Source of the DNA: Laccaria trichodermophora
Lineage: Eukaryota; Basidiomycota; Agaricomycetes; Agaricales; Hydnangiaceae
Reading direction: 5' to 3'
Length of the DNA stretch: 64,000 bases
Assembly: GCA_018417955.1 (NCBI GenBank)
Contig: JACTVC010000001.1
Span: 372,001 to 436,000, forward strand
A program made the position numbers and the translations under genes. Below the pieces are notes generated by a model, which made no database searches, was not told where the DNA came from, and saw only the letters and a program-made list of their open reading frames with translations. Shown here in pieces: positions 49,440-57,689 of this stretch (within the stretch, counting starts at the first letter, position 1; the number at the start of each line of letters is the position of its first letter).

Positions 49440-50420
49440 ATATGATAGGCCCCTAATATCACCTTCAGACTCTTTGTCTGAATCCTCGGTGAAGAAAGCA
49501 TAGTCAGATTCATCTGTAGCCACGGAATAGCAAGCCACCAAGACACCAAACCGGATAATGAAGATGAAATGGCTCAATAATTAAACAAAATAAGGCACTC
49601 ACTTTTCAAGTACGGCGTCGACACTATAATAAGTTGTGAGCGGTATTGCTGAATAAGACCAGATAAATGGGTTAGAAGAGAGAAGAAAAGTGAAGCAGGA
49701 AAAAGAAGCTTACTACCATATTTTTGAACATAATTAAAAAATACTTCGCAATCAAATGGGGATTCTTGTTCATTCACCATACCTTGAGCCAATTGTTGAT
49801 ACTTAGTACCGATAAGTGGGTTGATACCATTGTGAAGTAGGAGGCCGAAATGTGGCCCCCATTTGTTGTGTCAGTGGTCTATGGCCCAAATATCATTCAC
49901 GCCGGCAGCATAGAACTGGCATCACTTGAAATGACGATAACGACGAGCATCAGGCTCAGTCTGGCGTATGATGGCGCTACCAGCGCTATCACGTCCACGT
50001 ACCACAATATTGCAAGTCCATTTTTTTCCTGATGAATGAGAGGCCTAATAGATAGTTAAATACAATATGCTAAGAAAAAGAATCCGAAGCTCACCGGGCA
50101 CTCGCATATTCAGCTCTACACATAGCTTTTCTTGAATCATGTCTGGCTCCTCGACTGGAATACTGTTGGTGTAGATCCTGGATGGCCTCAGTGATGGTAT
50201 CCAGAGTATGGGCCTGCCAAGTCCCCATTCCCGACGCAGCCTCTTGATGCTCGAAACACTATCCAAAATAGAAGTAAGTTACATACAATAAAAAGGCCTC
50301 GGAAACACACTTAAGACCATATTTCGGGATCATTTGGGGTGACATGATAATAAAACTCAACGGATTCCCTTATCTCGGCATCCGGGGCCATATTGAGGTC
50401 CAAAGAATTGTGAGTAAGAA
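49440..50420 (-). pseudogene. Relic integrase-type (HTH + DDE core) transposase
   Basis: On the minus strand the order of fragments is MAPDAEIRESVEFYYHVTPN then DPEIWS (about 50390-50315); GMGTWQAHTLDTITEAIQDL then HQQYSSRGARHDSRK (about 50250-50130); QTEPDARRYRHFK, QFYAAGVNDIWAIDH, a stop codon, HNKWGPHFGLLLHNGIN (about 49975-49805); and MVNEQESPFDCEVFFNYVQK (about 49790-49720). The AGVNDIWAIDH segment corresponds to the first catalytic Asp region of the integrase core domain proteins common in agaricomycete genomes. A TGA interrupts DH-HNKW and several frames must be joined, so the gene is broken. An acidic tail (DESDYAFFTEDSDKESEGD) lies near 49470-49530. Confidence 0.7.
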
Positions 50421-50754
50421 AATGTGGTCAATCGTCAAACACAAAACTCATGTAGTGTTCTCTGCTATGATGAATCTGAGCTAAAAAGTTCTTGCTGACT
50501 CCTGAGTACTGGGCGATGCTTGCTTGTTCTTTTATTTCAGCCAAGGAGTTGGCAGCGGCCTGGAATGTTCTGGTAATTTACCAACACAATAGCATTGCAA
50601 TCTGACTCCGAGAGCAAGAAGTATCAATGACATCAGGGGAATGTTGTTTTGATTCTTACGACGAACAACGAGTATAAGTAATACTCACGTTATGTTCTGG
50701 TATTTTCATTGAGCACCGTAATTACATTTTAGAAGCAGGCTATTGAATTGAGAA

Positions 50755-50954
50755 CATATCCAGTAGTTATATGTGAAGCATATGTGTTCAGACGATGCCA
50801 ACAGAAGGTGGATGTTAGACGGCAAGAGTTAGGCGATGGCGAGGCAGATTGCATAATTATCGTACAAATATTACAAATCAATGAAATGACTTAATAATAT
50901 GCGGCCATCAATCGGCAACCGAGAATCCAGAGCAGATCAGTCTTGCTTTCCATA
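50755..50954 (-). repeat. Right terminal inverted repeat
   Basis: Reverse-complement partner of 49163-49382. Its outer end abuts the GAGTCC duplication at 50955-50960, next to the SUB1 promoter. Confidence 0.85.
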
Positions 50955-50998
50955 GAGTCCTGACTTAAACCAAACGCCTACCTTTATTCATTGTGCCC

Positions 50999-51574
50999 AT
51001 GCCGAAACGAAAAGCAGCGACTGAAGAAGACGTGTCTAGCGATGGTTCAGACATCTCTGAACGCAAGAAGAAGACGCCGCATTGCAAGAAGCCCTTCATT
51101 CGACAAATGAGCGAATCTAGCCACAGCGGCGATTCAGACGAAGAAAAACTACTATCCAAGAGGAGCAAGAAAATGAAAATAGATCAATCAATGGTAAGAA
51201 TGGCTGCTCTCTGAGCCAAATACCACAATTCAAGCTCAAGGTCAATACACAGAAAGACGCGCCAGAAGCTGAATCTACTGGAATTAAAATATTTTCCACT
51301 AACGACGGCGACAAGTACATTGATTTGGGAAAGAAAAAACGCGCTACAGTTAGAGCATTCAAAGGGACCGTCTTGCTCGACATACGAGAATTTTACGAGG
51401 CGGGAGGCGAGGAGAAACCGGGCAAGAAGGGCATATCTCTCACTATAGAACAAGTAGGACATCGACCTCCATTCTTCCCAGGGCCCTCTGATCTCATTTA
51501 TTCAGTGGGAAACATTGAAGCAGGGTATGAACGTGGTTGACGACCTCCTCGCCAAGCTTCAGCAGAAAAAGTGA
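50999..51574 (+). CDS. SUB1: Transcriptional coactivator p15/PC4 (SUB1)
   Basis: PC4/Sub1 binds single-stranded DNA and helps RNA polymerase II initiation and genome stability; nuclear. [20 protein letters not shown] starts a Ser/acidic then Lys-rich N-terminus ([22 protein letters not shown]). After an intron, the PC4 domain shows [20 protein letters not shown], then [11 protein letters not shown] and [14 protein letters not shown]. The last intron (from GTAGGACATC to TTTATTCAG) joins EQ to [20 protein letters not shown] and a stop at 51572-51574, restoring the conserved Trp that follows LTIEQ. Without splicing the frame runs to 51540 with no such end. About 150 residues. The start is 44 bp from a transposon end. 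Confidence 0.92.
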
Positions 51575-51626
51575 TGCACGACATAATCAATCCGTTTGAA
51601 CACTAATGATTTCATTGTAAATATTC

Positions 51627-54049
51627 TTATGCTAAACCAGCAGCTGCTTCGTGGGCCCCCTTGAAGCCTCTTCCATGTAGGCCCCTTAACCATGACTTAC
51701 TCTTTCTAAGAAATCCATCAACATCCAGAACAGTCTCCATGATTACCAATTGGATATATGCTGCCTCGTATTTCCTGAAAAATAAAAGGTTGAGGCGAGC
51801 GTACCGCGCAAATATTGTTTGATTGACATACCACCAGCAGGAGAAATAGTTCCAGAGCAGGCCGAATGACAATAAACCTTTTTGTCTCATGTCTTCGATC
51901 AGCCGTGTGCGGTCAGCTTGCCAGACAGCAGAAGTGCAGTATTTGGCAGTAATAAGAAATATCCGAATCTATGCAAAAATCAGCGAATATAGCCGACTTC
52001 ATCGTGAGGCTCACATTTGAATGTGTAGTCATCAGGGCGTGGTCAAGGCTCCTGCACAAAACCTCAGTTCGCTGACTACCTACAATGAACTACCTAACGC
52101 ACCTGGTCAGATCGTTGAGTTTCAAAACCATCAAAACCCTCCGTGGCACCCGTCGTAATACGTCGAACACAGACAAAAGAAGACCTTGTTGAGAAATCAC
52201 AGCATTTCGGATACCTTCCATCTCCTCCTCGGTCTGAGGCACCATGTCAATCATGCTTGAAGCTCGTTTGAGAGTATTATCGTCCTCTACATCTTGCCAG
52301 GCTCCTTCCAGTGCAACTCTGCCAGTGATAGCCGCTTCGAATACAGGATACTAGCTCATCCGGTGAGCAAATCGCCTCAAGTAGCCCATGCTTACTCACA
52401 AGATCAGGCCCGATGTTTCCCACGAGTTCTGCATATTTCTTCCTGTCGGCGCTCGTCGAAGGAGATGGCGGTCTTATCAGAGACAACCAAAGTTTACCGT
52501 AATTGACCCTTAGATTTTGATCCATGTCAAAATACAGCCCATGATCCAGTAACACAATTTCAAAGTTGTAAGGCGACCTTGATACCGCAGAGGCAGGTCG
52601 TACCAGGAGATTTCCTCAAGGGTAGTGTAGGCAATAGATCTATAATAAAGAAGTATACAAAAAGTACCTGGATGAGGGTCCTATGAATGATGAGGCAAAG
52701 ATACGACCCAGCGAAGTAATGCACGCACCGCATGAAACCAACCGTTAATGAAGACCATCTGGTTGAATATCCGTGACAGTTCCAGAGCAACTTTATTACG
52801 ATCTATGTTGTGATCTGCTAGATATTTCAGGTCATCCACTCGTCCGCCTTGAATATATTCCATGACCAAGACCCTCTTCGACGCCGTTATGACGTCGGGA
52901 ATGTATAGAGAGGTTGTAACATTCGTGAAATCATGCCGTGCTCGCGCCGCGTTGTTCGCCTCGTGAACAAAATCCATTTCTTTTGGAAGATTAGTCCGCA
53001 TTTCTTCCTAAAGAGCGTTTGTCATGGAGCCCAAAACACGGTCCCAAAAAGCTCACCCCCAACCATGAGAACTCGAATTCCGGAAACCAAAACTTTATCC
53101 AGCCTGAAGTCGATGAGAGAGAGAACTGCTCGAGCAGTTAGAGGCGTACCTAAAGTAACATCTACCATTTCCATATCAATGTCACAGAACTCGGCGAGGT
53201 GTGGATGTTGCACCTGCAACGAATATTAAGATCATGCCAATTCCAACATAATTGCCAGACCTTCACGGCAACTTCTTTTCCGGACGCCTTGTGCCGTCCA
53301 ACGTGCACCTGGGCTAAGCTTGCAACACCAATCGGGTTGGGGTCAAAATCATCGAAAACTTCTGAGATGGTTGCACCCATATCACTCAAAAACAACGCTT
53401 CTATATCGCCATACTCCGTTGGCCGGCATTGATCCTGTAATGGTCTCATAGTGGTTGTCCATTCCTTCGGCAAAACTACCAGCGATGACATATGTTGTCC
53501 CATTTTGATAAAGATCCCTGTAATATTCAACAGCCATTTGTTTGAGGTCAAACTAAAGTTAAAAAACCTACCCCCATTCGCAAGTAGCGCATTTAGCACT
53601 CGCTGTGCACTTCGGGAGTGGCACAATGAGTAAGCTTTATTAAGTTCTGCATCTGATTCATATGATCGCAGCATCGTTTTCTTGTAATCAATGGCCCCAA
53701 GGATGGCAGCACCTGAAGAAAACGATACGGGATGTTATAAGACGCCGGCTTGAGATGAAACCACTGTACCAGCAACTCTCGAACATCGTACAACCGCAAG
53801 GAGTGTGTGCCGAAATGGCTGCGAGGTATTGTAGGAATAAAGGCAGACAACGCCGATGAATGCCACACATGCTGGGTAGAAGATCCACGGCCGACGCCAT
53901 GACTTGGAGGACGAATGCGTACGTGACTGGGAGCGGGTAGTTGTGATGAATTGATGCGGAGACCGATAGATTCCGGTCTGTCGCCAAGTTCTAAAACGGA
54001 TATCGGGAAGACGACAAAAACGGAGGGAGGTCGACGCTGGTCGAAACAT
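51627..54049 (-). CDS. ABC1/UbiB-family atypical kinase, ADCK1/MCP2-like, mitochondrial
   Basis: The ADCK1/Mcp2 branch of the UbiB family acts in mitochondrial lipid or coenzyme Q transport and membrane homeostasis (family knowledge). MFRPASTSLRFCRLPDIRFR is Arg-rich like a presequence, followed by a hydrophobic segment FYPACVAFIGVVCLYSY. Family motifs: the KxGQ motif in IFIKMGQHMSSLVVLPKEW; the Ala-rich-loop equivalent GVASLAQVHVGRHKASGKEV; EMDFVHEANNAARAR; YIPDVITASKRVLVMEYIQG; GGRVDDLKYLADHNI; and HADPHPGNLLVRP, assembled across a 13-nt micro-exon (52668-52680); then EIVLLDHGLYFDM. The C-terminus ends GRGFKGAHEAAAGLA, stop 51627-51629. About ten exons. An in-frame ATG far upstream at 54175 was rejected as lacking presequence character. 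Confidence 0.9.
52668..52680 (-). other. 13-nt micro-exon of the ABC1 kinase gene
   Basis: The exon GACCCTCATCCAG encodes DPHP plus the first base of the Gly codon. Upstream is an intron ending ATTCATAG; downstream an intron starting GTACTTTT and ending CCTTGAG (52615-52667). Joining all three restores FHADPHPGNLLVRP, the Mg-binding motif of the family. Without it the frame hits a stop. Confidence 0.8.
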
Positions 54050-54187
54050 CAACGTAAGTGGTAAAAAGATAGTGAAGTATTGCCAGACAACGGAGTCGGT
54101 CTCTTTGTTAGTAACCGCACTCGAGTACTGTATATAGAAGGACCCCGGGCAATAGCAGAAAAGGCCTGATCCCAAAAATTGGGTTTT

Positions 54188-54301
54188 TGTCCGGACGCCT
54201 CTGCGCCAAATTTGTCCGGACGGGACCTGGCCTCCCCTCCAATTTCAAAAATTTGTCCGGACCCCCAGATCAGGGCATTTTTTCGCCCAGCAATGTCCGG
54301 A
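54188..54301 (+). repeat. Left cluster of TGTCCGGA subterminal repeats
   Basis: Copies begin at 54188, 54213, 54254 and 54294, most preceded by a T or A/T run (TTTTTGTCCGGA). All are in the same orientation as the right cluster. Confidence 0.85.
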
Positions 54302-54501
54302 TTGGCGGATCTGGCCTCAGCGCTGGCTCAAACGACGTCAAGAGCCTCCCAGGGAGTAGAAAATGGGTATGCAACAAGCAAAATGTATATTTTAACATTA
54401 AATCCTCTCCTCCACCACATCTTTTCGAGAGTTTCAGGGCTGCTGTGAGTTCTTTTTGTGTTTTGCTAAGCTTTATAACACAATGTGCAAAAGAATGCAC
54501 A

Positions 54502-54609
54502 AAAATTACTATGGTTGAATTGCATTACCTTGGGTTCGATCGCACAGCTCGACGACTTAGCTCATCATCGTTACATGCAGACAACACACATTAGACCGCT
54601 CAGCCACGA
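54502..54609 (-). other. tRNA-like (A-box/B-box) degenerate sequence
   Basis: On the minus strand TGGCTGAGCGGTCTAA resembles the A-box of Leu/Ser tRNAs, and GCGATCGAACCC about 60 nt later resembles a B-box. The acceptor and T stems do not pair, so this is not a functional tRNA. It may be a tRNA-derived SINE fragment inside the outer element. Confidence 0.3.
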
Positions 54610-54618
54610 TAGTTGTGT

Positions 54619-56237
54619 AAGGTTGGCGGGAACTCCACGGTAGGATTTGCATTTGCATCTGTGCCGCTGCTGGTCTAGACTCTCACGGCTTCTTCCGCAT
54701 CTTCGGTTATGGCTTCAACGCGTCCTCAAGACGATTTTCATGAACATACTTACGAAGATCCCTTCATATGTCTGTCTCTTCATGTACTGTACTACTTGGG
54801 GGTCGCAATCTACTCCTAACTCAACAGGAAGCCATGTATCGTGTGAAGTACTAATTGACTAAGTAGTCACCAAGTCCACCATCAAAAAGATGATAGAATA
54901 TTACTGTAAGTTCTTGCTCGATTTTTACATTCTGGGGCTCATAGGAACCATCTAGTTAGTGATAAACATAGGCATCATTTGCGAGAGGCTGCGCATCAAT
55001 GTCCCAACTTGTCGCAAGTTTTTTTCGGGGGTCATATGTTGGTCATATGTCACTACAAAATGCAGGTCATGTCATGTCATTGTAAGTTCTTGCTCAAATT
55101 TTATGTTCCGGGGCTCATAGGAACCACCCAGTTAGTGTGAAACAAGGGCTTCATTTGTGAGAAGCCACACATCGTCGCAATGTGTTGGAGTGGCGCTTCA
55201 TCAAAATTCACAGAATACGTCATATTATTGTGAGTTCTCGTTTCATTCTTACATTCTTGGGCTCATACGAACCATCTAATTAGGCCCAGTTTATGAAAAC
55301 CTGAGCGGTGACATTCCCGCTCATCCAACGCTCATCGCAAGCTTTTTCGGGGGCCATCACCATTGATTCACCAAAAGACACAGAGCATGTCATATTTTTG
55401 TAAGTTCTTGCTCGATTTCTACGTTTTGAGGCTCAAAAAAACCGTGGGAAACTTCGGCCTTCTTTGAAAAAAGCTACGCATCGACATTCGTCCTCTTTTC
55501 AATGCTTTTGATGGAGACATCACCAAAAAAACATGGAGCACGTCATATCAATGTAAATCCTTTCTCAATTTCTATGCTCTGGGGCTCATAGGAGCCGTCT
55601 AGCTAGTGGCGAATGTACGGCCAGTTTTCGAGAAGCTACGCGGCGAAGTTTGAACTCGTCGCAGTGCTTTTGAAACATCACCAAAAAAACACAGATAACG
55701 CAATATTATTGTAAGTTCTTGCTTAATTTTTACGTTCTTGGGCTCATAGGAATTGCCTAGTTAGTGGGAAGCGTGGGCCCAGTTTATTAAAAGTTGCACA
55801 TTCACGTTTGCACTCGTCGCAAACTTTTTTTAGGTGTCATCACCAAAAAACACAGGCCATGTCATATTATTGTAAGCTCTTGCTGAGTTTTTTTGTTCTG
55901 TGGCTTATAGGAACCATGTAGTTAGTGGGAAACATGGGCATAATTTTTCAGAACCCGCACATCTGTGTTCGAGCTCGTCACAATGCTTTGGGGGGTCAAT
56001 ACCAAAAAACACGGCATGTTAATGTGTGATATTTTTGTGATATTTGTAAAACATGTTGATAATGTGTGTGTGATGTACATACATATTACTAACATCTAAG
56101 TAACATGAGATTGCTGAGGGGGAGGTCAGAAGTGTTCTCTCAGCCAGCACCGAACACAAATCGGCAAACACCGCGGGGTAATGGAGCGCCGAGAGAAGTC
56201 AAACGTCAAAATCCTACCGTGGAGTTCCCGCCAACGC
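54619..56237. mobile_element. Nested transposon with 9-bp target duplication and tandem-repeat core
   Basis: TAGTTGTGT stands directly on both sides (54610-54618 and 56238-56246). The element begins AAGGTTGGCGGGAACTCCAC and ends with the inverted counterpart GTGGAGTTCCCGCCAACGC; the shared inverted repeat is about 28 bp (54622-54648 and 56209-56235). A 9-bp duplication is typical of Mutator-like elements (inference). No transposase is encoded; the core is filled by ~160-bp tandem units. It interrupts the outer element, so it inserted later. Confidence 0.85.
54880..56040 (+). repeat. Seven diverged ~160-bp tandem units with intron-like junctions
   Basis: Units are phased on GTAAGTTCTTGCTC-like starts at 54906, 55082, 55230, 55400, 55553, 55711 and 55872 (spacing 148-176 bp). 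Each has a downstream GGGCTCATAGGAACC-like segment about 37 nt later and an A-rich CACCAAAAAACACAG plus CATGTCATATTATT segment before the next start. Copies are clearly diverged, so the array is not recent. Confidence 0.85.
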
Positions 56238-56246
56238 TAGTTGTGT

Positions 56247-56375
56247 CCGGATACCCGCCTTAGGGCATTTTCCATGTTGTCCGGACTCTAAGCTCTGGGC
56301 AACTTCGAATTTTGTCGCTTTTTGTCCGGATTGGCCCCCAGCTCTTGGACCTAAAATCCACTTTTTTTGTCCGGA
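56247..56375 (+). repeat. Right cluster of TGTCCGGA subterminal repeats
   Basis: Copies end at 56251, 56285, 56330 and 56375. The first overlaps the 9-bp duplication of the nested element. Orientation is the same as on the left side. Confidence 0.8.
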
Positions 56376-56420
56376 TCGGGACCAGGGATTTTCTGCTATT
56401 GCCCGGGGTCCTTATATAGA

Positions 56421-57689
56421 ACTAACGACCAAGTTGCCGCAAATCAAGTTTTTTTATTCCGTCATCTTCTATGGACTTGCAATGAACTCACGAACATGTC
56501 TAATAACTCAGCCCAGCCGGAAACGAAACAATAACTGACCTTCGGCTCAGGAAGAGGCGTACATGATCATGAAGAGTCGGGGATATTCAATTCTTTTCGA
56601 ACTTGGAGATGCAGGCTGGTCTGCAGGATGCGGGCCGACTCTAGCACATAACCCATGAAAAATATAATAGGCACGTCATCGAGATGTAGATATGTTGGTT
56701 ACTGGGGAGTAACTCATTGTGCCGCCAACGCACTGGATTTACCGTGACGCTGACAATGACAGCCTTGCCGCGATCCACATGGGCAGAAATAGTGGCAAGC
56801 TCTTTAGCACCTCGCATCGTTTTTGAAGGTAGAAAGCAGAAAGCGCAGGCCGTACGTGGCAGCTAACTCAATTGAACTTGAATCGAACTCAGAGACTTAC
56901 AGGTCAATAATAATAAAAACTGGCGCAAAACAAATATGATGCGTTGAGCACACGACATCTTGGTGGGGTTCAAGCAAGGCTATAGAATAGATAGTAGAAA
57001 GACCTGCTTGATAAATGTCACCCCAAGGTAGGAAGGGTCTACTTTCAGGTTTCTTTAAGATCTCGTGATCACAGAAAAGTAATCAGAGCACACTCAGCTG
57101 GCTTATCGAAAGACAGCGACATGAGTATTGCAAAGCTTGGTACATGTTTCTCTCTGCATTTAAGTGAGCATCATGGTATCATGTCGTGTCAAGGTATCGC
57201 GCCGGCTCTCGAGATTTGGCCACCAGGATTAACAACCTGTGCAAACCGGACCTGCACCATAGCAGCAATCCACAAAGTTTTTGTAGCTCAGTTGTCATTC
57301 TCTGGCAAAGATGTAATGATATTTCTCACTGATAAAAATCGTGTTGTGATAGTGGGAAAAGGCTTCAGTACTTTCGCAAGCTTGTGATTTGAAGCGTGAG
57401 CTTGACTCATTAGAAGGCTGCGACTGAGGTGGTTCACGTCGTGGTTTCAAGCACTGAGATCATGAGAGGGCCGCCGCGTCAGCATCTGTTAGTGTCAAGA
57501 GATCAATTTAGTAGTAGCGCAGGAGGTGTAGGGACAATGAAGCAAAAGCTTACTGAAGAACTGTTTGAAAAATGGGAACTATTCTTTCCGACGTTATTGA
57601 TCAGGATCTCACGACGTTGCTCCTCGTCGGTGGTTAAGTAGCTATGGGGAAAAGGGGCGGACAATGTTTATATTGATACTTCGAAAACA
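56421..57689. other. Region without a gene I can define
   Basis: Frames on both strands are short. On the minus strand LTTDEEQRREILINNVGKNS (about 57630-57570) and MRGAKELATISAHVDRGKAV (about 56815-56755) look protein-like and border plausible splice sites, so one or two small intron-rich minus-strand genes are possible. I recognise no family and cannot join them into one reading frame. Confidence 0.3.

Larger units (their letters stand above)
49163..50954. mobile_element. DNA transposon with ~200-bp terminal inverted repeats and 6-bp target duplication
   Basis: The ends TATGGAAAGCAAGACTGATC (49163 on plus) and its reverse complement (ending 50954) open terminal inverted repeats of about 200-220 bp (49163-49382 and 50755-50954). 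The outer ~110 bp differ at about four positions; a 20-bp insertion distinguishes the left copy. GAGTCC flanks both ends directly (49157-49162 and 50955-50960), a 6-bp target duplication. The interior holds a broken integrase-like gene. A 6-bp duplication together with an integrase core suggests the IS3EU superfamily (inference). The element separates the TOM1 and SUB1 genes, and its right end is 44 bp from the SUB1 start codon. Without it the divergent gap would be about 260 bp. Confidence 0.88.
54139..56412. mobile_element. Small inverted-repeat transposon with 8-bp target duplication, itself split by a second element
   Basis: The ends AGGACCCCGGGCAATAGC (54139) and GCTATTGCCCGGGGTCCT (ending 56412) belong to a perfect 24-bp terminal inverted repeat. 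TATATAGA flanks both sides (54131-54138 and 56413-56420), an 8-bp target duplication as in hAT-type and KDZ-type elements. Inside there are eight direct copies of TGTCCGGA, four on the left and four on the right. After removing the nested insertion the element would be about 650 bp with no coding capacity, that is a MITE. It sits upstream of the ABC1 kinase gene, about 90 bp from its start codon. Confidence 0.85.

Noticed and set aside
49163..50954. Interpreting the two ~200-bp repeats as LTRs of a retrotransposon
   Set aside because: The copies are inverted, not direct, and the interior gene is integrase-like without reverse transcriptase.
54880..56040. Reading the tandem units as a CRISPR array
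   Set aside because: The units are ~160 bp and diverged throughout with no constant repeat plus unique spacer pattern, and the genome is eukaryotic.
57121..57387. Plus-strand frame starting MSIAKLGTCFSLHLS
   Set aside because: There is no family resemblance, no supporting splice or promoter signal, and composition looks non-coding.
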